Assembly (NCBI GenBank): GCA_016937345.1
Contig: JAFGWE010000014.1
Coordinates: 1 to 64,000, forward strand
Origin: Methanomicrobiaceae archaeon
GTDB lineage: Archaea > Halobacteriota > Methanomicrobia > Methanomicrobiales > Methanomicrobiaceae
Length of the DNA stretch: 64,000 bases
Reading direction: 5' to 3'
Part shown: one piece after another, positions 19,031 to 28,088 of the stretch
How the letters are laid out: each line of letters starts with the position of its first letter
How positions within the stretch are numbered: position 1 is the stretch's first letter
Position numbers and translations under genes: made by a program
Notes under the pieces: model-generated
What the model was told of the DNA's origin: nothing
Database searches by the model: none
The model's input: the letters and a program-made list of their open reading frames with translations, nothing else

Positions 19031-20353
19031 GTGAAAACTGCAATACTTGGCGCAGGGCTTACCGGAATAACACTTGCCCGCATGCTAAATGAAAAAGGAG
19101 AAGACATAACCGTTCTTGAAAAAGAAAAAGTGACAGGAGGCCTTTGCCGCTCGAAAACAGGTGAAGGGTTTACATTTGATATCGGCGGGTCGCACATCAT
19201 ATTCAGCCGCGACACAGAAGTAAACGACTTCATGTGCGATGTGTTAGGAGATAACAAGAACAAAAGAAACCGCAATACAAAAATATTTTTCAAGGGTGCT
19301 TATGTCAAATATCCGTTTGAAAACGGTTTATATCAGCTACCCCCGGAAGACCGCTTCTTCTGCATAAACGAGTTTGTCAAAAATTTAATCGCGCTTGAAA
19401 AGGGCGAGCTAAAAGATCCTGAAAATTTCAAGGAGTGGATCTACCATACGTTCGGAAAAGGTATTGCAGAATCCTACATGGTTCCGTACAATGAAAAAAT
19501 CTGGAACTATCCAACAGAAAAGATGTCGCATCACTGGGTTGACGGAAGAATTCCAAGACCCCCTGTTGAAGACATAATTAAATCCGCCATAGGGATTGAA
19601 ACAGAAGGATATACCCACCAGTCAGTATTTACATACCCGGTTACAGGCGGAATCGAGGCGCTTGTCCATGCGATAGCTGAGCCTGTAAAAGACAAAATAA
19701 GAACCGGTTTTGAGATAAAATCAATAAAGAAAACTCAGGACGGGTTCATAATCAGCAATGGATCAGAAGAAGTTGCATGCGAGTCCTGCATCTCTACGAT
19801 ACCGGTACAGGCTCTCATCCGATGTCTGGATGACGTCCCTGATAAAGTGAAAAATGCTGTCTCAGCCCTTAAATTCAACTCGATCGCATGTGTTGGCATA
19901 GGAGTCAAAGGGAAGATGAACGATATCTCATGGCTGTATATACCCCAGAAAGAACTGGGAAGATTCAACCGCATCTCATTCCCGTCGAACTACTCGACCG
20001 AAGTTGCACCCAAAGGCTGTTCATCAGTCCTTGCAGAGGTAACATTCAACGATGGTGACGAGGTCTCGAAGATGACAGACGGGGAGATCGCTGAACATTG
20101 CATTGACGGACTATGTCAGATGGGTATCATCCCGTCGAAGGATATGATCGTTTACACCACTGTTGAGCGGTTCGAATACGCATATGTTGTCTATGATATC
20201 GATTATCTCAAAAACATAAAGACTGTCACCGATTATTTCTCGACATCAGGTATCGACCTCGTCGGAAGATTCTCCGAGTTTGAGTACATCAACATGGACG
20301 GCTGCATACGCCATGTAATAGATTATGTAAAAAATAAATACACGGCAGAATAA
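19031..20353 (+). CDS. FAD-dependent protoporphyrinogen oxidase / UDP-galactopyranose mutase-like protein
   Basis: Flavin amine-oxidase-type protein starting at a GTG. The dinucleotide-binding motif ILGAGLTGITLA (4-15) is followed by VLEKEKVTGGLCRS and the FDIGGSH segment typical of amine-oxidase and UDP-galactopyranose-mutase-like proteins. The middle contains PYNEKIWNYP, seen in sugar-linked members. It has 440 residues and no membrane segments. It is 66 bp upstream of an MFS transporter, with a glycosyltransferase next, so a role in surface glycan or lipid chemistry is plausible but unproven. Confidence 0.75.
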   Translation: MKTAILGAGLTGITLARMLNEKGEDITVLEKEKVTGGLCRSKTGEGFTFDIGGSHIIFSRDTEVNDFMCDVLGDNKNKRNRNTKIFFKGAYVKYPFENGLYQLPPEDRFFCINEFVKNLIALEKGELKDPENFKEWIYHTFGKGIAESYMVPYNEKIWNYPTEKMSHHWVDGRIPRPPVEDIIKSAIGIETEGYTHQSVFTYPVTGGIEALVHAIAEPVKDKIRTGFEIKSIKKTQDGFIISNGSEEVACESCISTIPVQALIRCLDDVPDKVKNAVSALKFNSIACVGIGVKGKMNDISWLYIPQKELGRFNRISFPSNYSTEVAPKGCSSVLAEVTFNDGDEVSKMTDGEIAEHCIDGLCQMGIIPSKDMIVYTTVERFEYAYVVYDIDYLKNIKTVTDYFSTSGIDLVGRFSEFEYINMDGCIRHVIDYVKNKYTAE

Positions 20354-20418
20354 TCATCAATACCTTTTTTTCCGGAAAAATTCAAAGAATTACTGCGCAA
20401 CCTATTTCACCCTGAAAA

Positions 20419-21840
20419 ATGCTATTTTCTATAATGAACAGCAATAAAACAACTCCTGCATTCCTGATACTTCTTGTTGTCGGAATAGGGGCATTTATGG
20501 ACGGCCTTGACGGGGCTATTGTAAATGTCTCACTTCCGCAGATAGCATCAGGATTCAATGCGGAATTAGGACTTGCTTCTCTTGTTGTGACTGTATATCT
20601 TGTCGCATTAAGTGCCTTCATGATAATATTTGCAAAATCGTCTGCATTTATCGGGATTAAGAAAATATATACAGGCGGGCTTTTATTATTTACAATATCC
20701 TCGGTTTTCTGCGCAGCATCATGGAATATCGAGACTCTAATTGCATTCAGGGCATTACAGGGGCTTGGTGCCGCAATGATTGCACCGTCTGCAATAGCAA
20801 CAGTTGCAATTCATATCAAAGAGTCAGAAAGAGCAAAATCCCTGGGAATTATTGCAGCAGCATCCGCACTTGCATTTGCAATAGGGCCTGTTGCCGGAGG
20901 CTTTATTACAGAGTTTTTAAGCTGGCACTGGATTTTTTTAATAAACATACCAATAGGAATTGCAGGGATAATTCTTGCAAAATATATTCTCCCGGAAGAT
21001 ACCCCTAAACCATTTAGAAAAGCAGAATTTGATTATGCAGGTTCAATTCTGTTTATCATTGCAATGACATTTTTCATTCTGCCTCTCGGATTTCTGGGGG
21101 GGAAAGCAGATGGCATCTTAAATCCGGCATACCTCCTCATAATATCAGCAGTCTTCTTTATCCTGTTTATATCAGCAGAAAAAAAAGCAAAAGATCCGGT
21201 TATTGACCTTGTTCTGTTTTTTGATAAGAACTTCACATATTCGACCATCTCATATTCAGTTGCCATGCTTTCATATGGTGGTCTGATTCTCATGCTTCCG
21301 TTTTATTTTGAGTATATTATGGGCATGAGCCCGGGAAAATCAGGTCTGTTTCTGCTGATACCTTCGGTTTTAATCACCATTTTAAGTCCTATCGGAGGCC
21401 ATATCGCAGACAAAAACGGGGCACGGCTCATATGTTTTGTCTCATCAGCAGTCTTTCTGGTGTCGTTTATAGTAATTCTTGCAACATTCGGCTTAATTGA
21501 AATATTCTGGGCTGTTCTGGCTCTTATTATAATGGGCATCGGACTTGGGCCGTTTATGAGTGCAGGTTCAAGCAGGATAATTGAACACTCCGATGCAGAC
21601 AAAAAGGAGATGGCATCCGGAATCATGAGCACATCGATTTATTTTGGAACAGCTCTTGGAACGGCTCTTTTTACAGCCATATTTGGATTTTTTTCAGGCG
21701 GCGCAGGTTTAAAAGAGGGAACAGGAATAACAGTTGCGGCATTTATGACAGGTTTTAACTCTGCCATCACAGCAGGAATTCTTTTTTGCCTGATAATAGT
21801 CATAACTGCATATCTCGCCAGAGATAAACTTAAAACCTGA
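20419..21840 (+). CDS. MFS transporter, DHA2-type (14 helices)
   Basis: Proton-driven efflux permease of the major facilitator superfamily. About 14 hydrophobic segments over 473 residues fit the DHA2/EmrB group. Motif D1-like FMDGLDGAIVNVSLPQIA follows helix 1, and motif C GPVAGGFITEFLSWHWIF lies in helices 5-6. The start may be the ATG at 20434 (MNSNKT), since the first five residues add nothing. Substrate unknown. It is co-directional with the flanking flavoprotein and glycosyltransferase genes. Confidence 0.88.
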   Translation: MLFSIMNSNKTTPAFLILLVVGIGAFMDGLDGAIVNVSLPQIASGFNAELGLASLVVTVYLVALSAFMIIFAKSSAFIGIKKIYTGGLLLFTISSVFCAASWNIETLIAFRALQGLGAAMIAPSAIATVAIHIKESERAKSLGIIAAASALAFAIGPVAGGFITEFLSWHWIFLINIPIGIAGIILAKYILPEDTPKPFRKAEFDYAGSILFIIAMTFFILPLGFLGGKADGILNPAYLLIISAVFFILFISAEKKAKDPVIDLVLFFDKNFTYSTISYSVAMLSYGGLILMLPFYFEYIMGMSPGKSGLFLLIPSVLITILSPIGGHIADKNGARLICFVSSAVFLVSFIVILATFGLIEIFWAVLALIIMGIGLGPFMSAGSSRIIEHSDADKKEMASGIMSTSIYFGTALGTALFTAIFGFFSGGAGLKEGTGITVAAFMTGFNSAITAGILFCLIIVITAYLARDKLKT

Positions 21841-21862
21841 AAAAATCTTCTTTTATCGATGA

Positions 21863-22624
21863 ATGGATTACCAATATATTATTGCAGATAAAATGCCAAC
21901 TGATAAAGAACAAATGGCGCCAAAAATTTCAGTTGTAATCCCGACATTCAACGAAGAGGAAAATATAACACCGTGTTTAAACTCGCTCTGTAATCAGACC
22001 ATCCCGAGAGATGAATATGAGTTAATTGTTGTAGACGGCAACTCAAAGGATAAAACACGCGAATACGCTGAAAAACTCGCAGACACTGTAATAATTCAGA
22101 CAAGCAAAAAGGTGGGCGGTGCAAGAAACGACGGGGCTGCACTTGCAAAGGCAAAGATTCTTGCAACAACCGATGCGGACTGCATAATTCCTCCAGACTG
22201 GCTTGAGTTAACACTTAAGGCTTTTGAGAAGGACGATAAAATTGTTCAGTTATATGGGACTGTATATCCTCTTGAGCCGGGACTTAAGTTCAGGTTTTAT
22301 CTTGCACTTGCAAATACCTTCTCAAGAATCGGCTATTACACCCATACATTATACTATACTCTCGGATGCAACACGGCATTTAAAAAAGAGGCATATGACG
22401 CGATAAAGGGATACAAGTGCATCGATGCCGGAGATGACCTTGAAATTGCACAGAGGATGAGAAAGCTTGGAAAGGTAAAACTCGATACAAAAGTCAGAGT
22501 TCAGTTTTCAATGCGCAGATACGTTCAGTTCGGAACACTGAGATCACTTTATGTCTGGCTCTATATTGTAATAAAAGGCGGGGAGTCGGAGAAATACACA
22601 TATGCCGGCCGCGAATACAAATAA
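21863..22624 (+). CDS. Glycosyltransferase family 2
   Basis: Transfers a sugar from a nucleotide donor; GT-A fold. SVVIPTFNEEENITPCL is the nucleotide-binding start of the domain, VDGNSKD and GGARNDGA follow, and TTDADC carries the D-x-D metal site. The acceptor-side segment GDDLEIAQRMRK resembles the ED motif of GT2 enzymes. The N-terminal 20 residues before the domain may include a wrong start; ATGs at 21893 and 21914 are alternatives. It has no C-terminal membrane anchor. It starts 22 bp after the MFS gene. Confidence 0.87.
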   Translation: MDYQYIIADKMPTDKEQMAPKISVVIPTFNEEENITPCLNSLCNQTIPRDEYELIVVDGNSKDKTREYAEKLADTVIIQTSKKVGGARNDGAALAKAKILATTDADCIIPPDWLELTLKAFEKDDKIVQLYGTVYPLEPGLKFRFYLALANTFSRIGYYTHTLYYTLGCNTAFKKEAYDAIKGYKCIDAGDDLEIAQRMRKLGKVKLDTKVRVQFSMRRYVQFGTLRSLYVWLYIVIKGGESEKYTYAGREYK

Positions 22625-22659
22625 AAAAAATGACAGTTCTCTAAAAATATATAATTTTT

Positions 22660-23115
22660 TTAAATATTTTTGATTTTCCTGGCTGAAAGGACAAGATCCT
22701 TTATCTCTTCAGGCAGTTGTTCATCCTGCCACTTTCTTTCTATATCCACCGGTTCGCCTGCGAATTTAACAGCTTTTAAGGCATACCACGCTGCCCCGGG
22801 AGAATGATCAGCCATATGGGCAGTTGCAACAGCCTGTCCGACTGAGCGGGCTACAGCAACTGAAACGGGATCTTTTAGTTCTCTTGCCAGAGCATGTGCT
22901 GCAACTGATGCCTTCATCGCATCACCGGCCTTTGCTTTCCCCTCTGTCCACCTCCGGCCGGTACAAAGTGCTTTTTTAAGCTGTTCACCTGTTGTTTTTT
23001 CGGAGAGATACAGAACATTTTCCGCACAGTCACATGCCCATATCATCAGCTGAAAATGCTGTTCTTTTTTAAGAGGGCCGCCCCTGTGTTCTGCAACAAA
23101 TCGTCTATCCCGCAT
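22660..23115 (-). CDS. Imm5-like putative immunity protein
   Basis: Matches the all-helical family annotated as putative immunity protein (Imm5-like): the N-terminal MRDRRFVAEHRGGPL and EQHFQLMIWACDCAENVL, the middle GDAMKASVAAHALARE and the C-terminal HSPGAAWYALKAV are all characteristic. The ATG at 23115 gives 151 residues beginning at the family start; the open frame extends to 23220 but that would overlap the divergent promoter region. No toxin gene lies next to it. Many members of this family occur as orphans, so a toxin-neutralising role is only a family-level guess. Confidence 0.75.
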   Translation of the reverse strand: MRDRRFVAEHRGGPLKKEQHFQLMIWACDCAENVLYLSEKTTGEQLKKALCTGRRWTEGKAKAGDAMKASVAAHALARELKDPVSVAVARSVGQAVATAHMADHSPGAAWYALKAVKFAGEPVDIERKWQDEQLPEEIKDLVLSARKIKNI

Positions 23116-23228
23116 TTTAGAAGATCTCTTTGATATTTCATATATCCAGACCATAGGGTATAAAAATACCACACCGGGTTTAAGCCAACCAAATGATTTA
23201 TCTGTAATACCGGACCACATAAAAACCG

Positions 23229-23783
23229 ATGTCTGACGAAGCTGACGGTGTCATGATAGTTGCCAGATTAATGGCGGTTTCTGCACGTACTGCCCCAAAA
23301 TCAAAAGGCAGTGACGTCATATCAGTCAGGATAGCATCAGGTAAAGAGTTAAACTCGCTTGCTGAGTCCATGAGGGCATTCGGAGAGGAAAACAGCCTCG
23401 GATTTTTCATACGCGATGCAAAATGCGTGGAAAAAAGCTCATGCTGTGTCATAATAGGCGCAGCAGGTGACGGAAGTCTGGGACTTGACTGCGGCGGATG
23501 CGGTTTTTACACATGTAAGGACATGCTTCTTGCACAGAATAAAAACAAAGGGAAAAATCCCGCTTTTAAAGGACCGAACTGTATTTTAAGACAGGCAGAT
23601 CTTGGAATTGCAGTAGGTTCTGCGGCAAAGACCGCGTCAATGCATAATGTTGACAACAGAATTATGTTTTCGGCAGGCGTTGGAGCACTGAAACTCGGTT
23701 GGCTCGGAAAATGCACAGTAGCATATGCAATCCCGCTGTCGGCCTCAGGTAAGAGCATTTTCTTTGACAGAAAGGTTTCATGA
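23229..23783 (+). CDS. DUF2148 ferredoxin-like protein
   Basis: DUF2148 family, a methanogen and anaerobe protein thought to bind an iron-sulfur cluster. The Cys-rich centre reads LDCGGCGFYTC (about 98-108), with a further Cys in GPNCILRQADLGIAVGSA and HNVDNRIMFSAG later. 184 residues. It diverges from the Imm5-like gene and precedes the GHMP kinase gene by 91 bp on the same strand. The reaction is unknown. Confidence 0.85.
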   Translation: MSDEADGVMIVARLMAVSARTAPKSKGSDVISVRIASGKELNSLAESMRAFGEENSLGFFIRDAKCVEKSSCCVIIGAAGDGSLGLDCGGCGFYTCKDMLLAQNKNKGKNPAFKGPNCILRQADLGIAVGSAAKTASMHNVDNRIMFSAGVGALKLGWLGKCTVAYAIPLSASGKSIFFDRKVS

Positions 23784-23874
23784 AACAATTACTTCAGAAA
23801 CATTCTGATGAGAACGGAGTTTGGCCGTTTCATAGAAATTAGAATTACCGCTCTATTCTAAACTTGGAGAATTT

Positions 23875-24954
23875 ATGTCTAAAATAATGATCCGTGGCGG
23901 AGACCTGGATCTTGTTGAGTACGAATTCTCACCGTTCAGTGTTGGTGAGAACATCAGAACTCTTGGTATTGACAAAAAAAATTTTGACTTAAAACCCAAA
24001 GCAAAAGAAATTGAAGTCAAAGTTCCGGCAAGAATACATCTGACAGTTCTTGATATGAACCGTTTTTCACCGGAAAGACCCGGCGGAGGCGGAATCGGTT
24101 TTGCTATTCAGATTTATACAACAGCTGTTGTTGAATGTACTGCAAAAGAGACCAAGATTGATTTTTCAAGAGAACCAATAATCAGGCATTTCACAGAGGT
24201 TTTCAAAAAAGCAACCGGTTATGCAGGCGGGTTTAAAATCTGTGTGAGAGACCACGAGAAAAAGCATGTAGGTCTTGGTTCAACAGGTTCTGTAATGCTT
24301 GCAGTGGGCCATGCCATGAACAGAGCTCTTGGAAGCCCTCTCTCAAACGAAGAGATCCGCCTCCTTATCGGGTATAATTACGTTGAAGAAACTATAGACG
24401 AGCGTATCATCGGCGGATTTGAAACAGGAGTCGGGCCTGCCGCCGCAACATACGGCGGGATGGCTGTTATGGGTGATGAACTGACACTTGTCCATCGCAG
24501 TGAATTTGCAGAAGGAAAGGATATATACATCATAATCCCTCCGACTGAGGCAAAAGCCGCAGGCGATGACGAATTCAGACTCCTTATGAACAGGGCAAGA
24601 ACCCTTGATTACAGGGACAGGGAATTAAAGGCATACATGGTCTTAATGGACCTAATTCCGGCACTGCACAAAAATGACCTGAAAAAGACAGGCGATATAA
24701 TCTGGGAGATGGATTTTCGCGGGTCAAAACGTGCAGAAGTTGAGCACAACTCCTTTGAGATATATCACTATATGAGCAGACTAAGAGAATCAGGCCTTGA
24801 GTTTGTCGGTATGAGCTCTGTCGGCCCTTCTATTGCAGTTATTACCGGAAAAGAGAGAAAAGATGCCCTAAAAATCATAAAAGACGCAGGTCTTGAGATT
24901 GCACTGGAGACAAAAGTGGACAATACAGGCATCAGATTTACAAATAATTCATAA
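23875..24954 (+). CDS. GHMP kinase superfamily, beta-RFAP-synthase-like protein
   Basis: Resembles beta-ribofuranosylaminobenzene 5'-phosphate synthase, which couples PRPP and 4-aminobenzoate in methanopterin synthesis. Shared features are VPARIHLTVLDMN (about 50-62), GGGGIGFAI, the GHMP phosphate loop GLGSTGSVMLAVG (about 138-150) and a GGFETGVGPAAATYGG segment. 359 residues, somewhat longer than typical because of a 45-residue N-terminal extension. GGAG precedes the ATG by 6 bp. It could be the synthase itself or a paralogue of unknown substrate. A hairpin plus T-run follows it. Confidence 0.75.
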   Translation: MSKIMIRGGDLDLVEYEFSPFSVGENIRTLGIDKKNFDLKPKAKEIEVKVPARIHLTVLDMNRFSPERPGGGGIGFAIQIYTTAVVECTAKETKIDFSREPIIRHFTEVFKKATGYAGGFKICVRDHEKKHVGLGSTGSVMLAVGHAMNRALGSPLSNEEIRLLIGYNYVEETIDERIIGGFETGVGPAAATYGGMAVMGDELTLVHRSEFAEGKDIYIIIPPTEAKAAGDDEFRLLMNRARTLDYRDRELKAYMVLMDLIPALHKNDLKKTGDIIWEMDFRGSKRAEVEHNSFEIYHYMSRLRESGLEFVGMSSVGPSIAVITGKERKDALKIIKDAGLEIALETKVDNTGIRFTNNS

Positions 24955-24960
24955 AAAACC

Positions 24961-25018
24961 TTTAGATCTCAAATAAAAATGAGATTTATAATCCAGATCT
25001 AAAAAATTCTTTTTTTTA
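24961..25018 (+). terminator. Hairpin and T-run after the GHMP kinase gene
   Basis: TTTAGATCT (24961-24969) pairs with AGATCTAAA (24995-25003), with an inner CTCA/TGAG pair, followed by CTTTTTTTT ending near 25017. It begins 6 bp after the stop codon and has the form of a transcription terminator. Confidence 0.5.
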
Positions 25019-25139
25019 AAGATAAATTGTTGGGATATTTCCATACCAGATAAATTAAACAAAAAAGAGAACGCCCATCCATCCCTGAGGGGATATGTCA
25101 TAATTCAGAAAAAGAGAGAATAGATGAAATTCAAAGTTA

Positions 25140-25170
25140 TTGGGAAATTCTAACCACTTTAGAATTCCCA
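25140..25170 (-). terminator. Hairpin after glmS
   Basis: On the minus strand TGGGAATTCTAAA pairs with TTAGAATTTCCCA with one bulged base, about 10 bp past the glmS stop. It probably marks the end of the UDP-GlcNAc operon; there is no strong T-run behind it. Confidence 0.4.
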
Positions 25171-25180
25171 TAATATAAAT

Positions 25181-26920
25181 TCAGATTACTGTCACACTTT
25201 TTGCAAGATTTCTCGGCTTGTCAATATCCCTTCCCAGAAGGACAGCCGTTTTGTATGCAAGCATCTGAAGAATAACAGAGGCATTTATTATCTCTGAGAT
25301 CTCAGAGGATTTGGGAAGCGGAATATAGAAGTCGCAGATCTCTTCCAGATCAATATCTCCGGCCGAACCAATTCCGATTACAGGTGCTCCTCTTGCCTTT
25401 ACCTCCTTAATGTTTGACATCATCACAGGATATGAATCATCTTTTATGCATAGTGCAATTACAGGTGTTTCCTCGCAGAGAAGGGAGAAAGGCCCGTGCT
25501 TCAACTCTCCGGCAGCGTAGCCTTCGGCATGTATGTACGTAATCTCCTTCATTTTTAGAGCACCTTCAAGGGATACCGGATAAAAAATACCTCTTCCAAT
25601 AAAAAAAAGGCTTGCTGCATCCCTGCAGATCAAAGCTGCAGGTTCTGCATCATACAAAAGAGCTTCTTCAATAACCGGATGCATCCCTGAAATCTCGACT
25701 TCTATATCATCATTGCACAGGCAGGAGACTATCTTTAAGAGAACAGCCAACTGGGCTGTAAAGGACTTCGTTGCCGCAACGCTTATTTCTGGACCTGCCC
25801 GGGTATAAAGCACGTGATCTGCACTTCTTGTAACAGAACTTCCCAGAACATTTGTTATTGCAAATGTTATACAGTTCTCATTTTTTGCAGACCTTAAAGC
25901 CGCAAGCGTATCAGCAGTCTCACCGGACTGTGTTACTGCAAACATTACAGAGTTTTTGCAGGGGTTAAAATTCATATATTCTGATGCAATCTCAACTCTG
26001 ACAGGAATTTTGCAGTATTTTTCCATCATATAGCGAAACATCATCCCGGCGTGATACGAAGTTCCACATGCAACAACAGTAATTTGGGACGCTTTTTTTA
26101 AGTCAGCGACAGCTTTCTCAGGGATTTCTATATTAAAACTGTTGAAAAAAACGTCAGGCTGTTCAAATATCTCCTTTTGCATAAAGTGATCAAACCCGCC
26201 TTTTTTTGCGGATTCAAAATCCCACTCAACAAGCTCAGATTTTCTTTCTACAGGTTCTTTATTGTTATATATAGTTACTTTGGAGTCTCTTATATCAGCA
26301 ACATCCCCGTCTTCCAGAAAAATAATTTTTCTGGTGTACTCAAGAACAGGTGTCATATCAGAGGAAGCAAACATCTCCGCGTCACCTTCACCAATTACAA
26401 GCGGACTGGATTTTCTTGCGGCAATAACTCTTTTTTCACTGCTGCAGATCACAAGAAGAGCATATGATCCTTTCAGATGCAAAACAGCGGAAAAAACAGC
26501 CTGGAGGATGTCTCCATTGTAATACTTCTCAATCAGATGTGCAACCACCTCACTGTCTGTGTCTGATAAAAAGGTATGACCTTCAGCTGTCAGAGAACGT
26601 TTGATCTCGGAGTAATTTTCAATAATACCATTGTGTACAATTGCGATATCACCGTTGCAGGATGTATGAGGATGTGCATTGACATCATTTGGAACACCAT
26701 GTGTTGCCCATCTGGTATGTCCGATACCCATACAGCCCTTAAGCAGGAGCGGGTCTACACATGACTCAGATATCCTCCCCTGTTTTTTTATTATATTTAT
26801 CCGGCCATCTGCTGTTGCAACACCAAATGAGTCATACCCACGATATTCAAGCCTCTTTAACCCCTCAACAACAAGCGGGACAGCATTGCGTCTTCCTATA
26901 TATCCAACAATTCCACACAT
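25181..26920 (-). CDS. glmS: Glutamine--fructose-6-phosphate aminotransferase (isomerizing)
   Basis: Makes glucosamine 6-phosphate, the entry to UDP-GlcNAc. The catalytic Cys2 is in MCGIVGYIGRR (class II glutaminase), with GHTRWATHG and NGIIENY further on. Two SIS domains (about 255-390 and 430-560) have VACGTSYHAG and SQSGETADT, and the C-terminus ends in PRNLAKSVTV. 579 residues, slightly short of the usual 600. It is last in glmM - nucleotidyltransferase - nucleotidyltransferase - glmS, 8 bp after its neighbour. Confidence 0.97.
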   Translation of the reverse strand: MCGIVGYIGRRNAVPLVVEGLKRLEYRGYDSFGVATADGRINIIKKQGRISESCVDPLLLKGCMGIGHTRWATHGVPNDVNAHPHTSCNGDIAIVHNGIIENYSEIKRSLTAEGHTFLSDTDSEVVAHLIEKYYNGDILQAVFSAVLHLKGSYALLVICSSEKRVIAARKSSPLVIGEGDAEMFASSDMTPVLEYTRKIIFLEDGDVADIRDSKVTIYNNKEPVERKSELVEWDFESAKKGGFDHFMQKEIFEQPDVFFNSFNIEIPEKAVADLKKASQITVVACGTSYHAGMMFRYMMEKYCKIPVRVEIASEYMNFNPCKNSVMFAVTQSGETADTLAALRSAKNENCITFAITNVLGSSVTRSADHVLYTRAGPEISVAATKSFTAQLAVLLKIVSCLCNDDIEVEISGMHPVIEEALLYDAEPAALICRDAASLFFIGRGIFYPVSLEGALKMKEITYIHAEGYAAGELKHGPFSLLCEETPVIALCIKDDSYPVMMSNIKEVKARGAPVIGIGSAGDIDLEEICDFYIPLPKSSEISEIINASVILQMLAYKTAVLLGRDIDKPRNLAKSVTVI

Positions 26921-26928
26921 TGTATCAC

Positions 26929-28080
26929 TTATCTGACAACGGTATTATCCGGCAGATTGCCCTCTATTACTCTGCCTTTTTCTATTGATGACATATTTCC
27001 AATCATACAGTGCTTAAAAACTGTAAACGGTGCAGATGTCACACCTGCCCCGATTATTGCCCCAAATGTCCCCCATATTACACCTTTTTCTGATTCATGA
27101 AGATATCTTCCGGTTACAGTAGAATTATTATCAGATATTACAGAGCCTTCACCAATAACCGAGTCTGTTATCCGGGAGTGGGAACCTATTGATACATCAT
27201 CCATCAGAATGGAGTTTTCAACATATGAAAAAGGCTCAATTTTCACTCTAGAGCCTATTGATGTATGAGGCATTATGCATGTGTGAGGACCGATATTGCA
27301 GTCCTCGCCGATTACACAGGGGCCGTTTATAACTGCAAAAGGACTTATAACACTTCCACTCCCCACCGAAACCCTGCCTGATATTACAGTATTTTTGCTG
27401 ATTACACCAGAAAGAGAGGATTTAAGTGTTTTCAGAGTCATTTTGTTCATCATAAGAAGATCCCAGGGGTATATTGCATCATGCCATCCTGATGCAGGTA
27501 TTGCCTTAAGTTTCAACCCCTGTTTTACCATCAGATCAATTATCTCAGGAATCTGACAGGAGGCAGGATAATTAAAAAAATCCCTGGATAGAGAAAATAT
27601 ACCTGTACTGACACTCATATCTCCTGAAATATCTGGTTTTTCTACAATTCCGGTTACAAAACCATTTTTAATTTCGACAACCCCGTAATTTGAAGGATAT
27701 GGGTGCTCTGCAACAAGCATTGCATTTCTTTCGTTTTTTATCCTTGATACTGATTCAGAGTCGATATAGTTGTCTCCGGCAAGAAGAAGAAAGTCCCCCG
27801 TTATCAGGCTTTCTGCAGATCTTAGTGCATCTGCGGCCCCAAGCTGTTTTTTCTGAACGACAACTTTTATATCAACATCAAGTCCGTTAAGATACCTTAT
27901 GAGCTGTTCACGCCTGTATCCGGCAACGACAATTATATCACGAATTCCGTTTTTTAAAAGCGACTCTATCGCATAATCAATGACAGGCCGGTTTGCAACC
28001 GGAATCATAACCTTTGGCTGGCCACGTGTGAGAGGCCTTAACCTGTGCCCCTCACCGCCTGCAAGAATTACAGCCTGCAT
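26929..28080 (-). CDS. Sugar-phosphate nucleotidyltransferase with left-handed beta-helix (GlmU-like, paralogue 1)
   Basis: The N-terminal nucleotidyltransferase domain has QAVILAGGEGHRLRPLT and KVMIPVANRP, and the C-terminal half is a left-handed beta-helix of I-G-x-x-x hexapeptides. It likely works in UDP-GlcNAc formation as uridyltransferase and/or acetyltransferase. The ATG at 28080 has AAGGTGAG about 8 bp before it; an alternative GTG at 28092 overlaps the upstream stop as GTGA. The nucleotide-binding loop reads GEGHRLRP rather than the GEGKRMRP of the paralogue, which changes the Lys often linked to catalysis and may mean specialisation. Confidence 0.85.
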   Translation of the reverse strand: MQAVILAGGEGHRLRPLTRGQPKVMIPVANRPVIDYAIESLLKNGIRDIIVVAGYRREQLIRYLNGLDVDIKVVVQKKQLGAADALRSAESLITGDFLLLAGDNYIDSESVSRIKNERNAMLVAEHPYPSNYGVVEIKNGFVTGIVEKPDISGDMSVSTGIFSLSRDFFNYPASCQIPEIIDLMVKQGLKLKAIPASGWHDAIYPWDLLMMNKMTLKTLKSSLSGVISKNTVISGRVSVGSGSVISPFAVINGPCVIGEDCNIGPHTCIMPHTSIGSRVKIEPFSYVENSILMDDVSIGSHSRITDSVIGEGSVISDNNSTVTGRYLHESEKGVIWGTFGAIIGAGVTSAPFTVFKHCMIGNMSSIEKGRVIEGNLPDNTVVR

Positions 28081-28088
28081 TCTAATAC

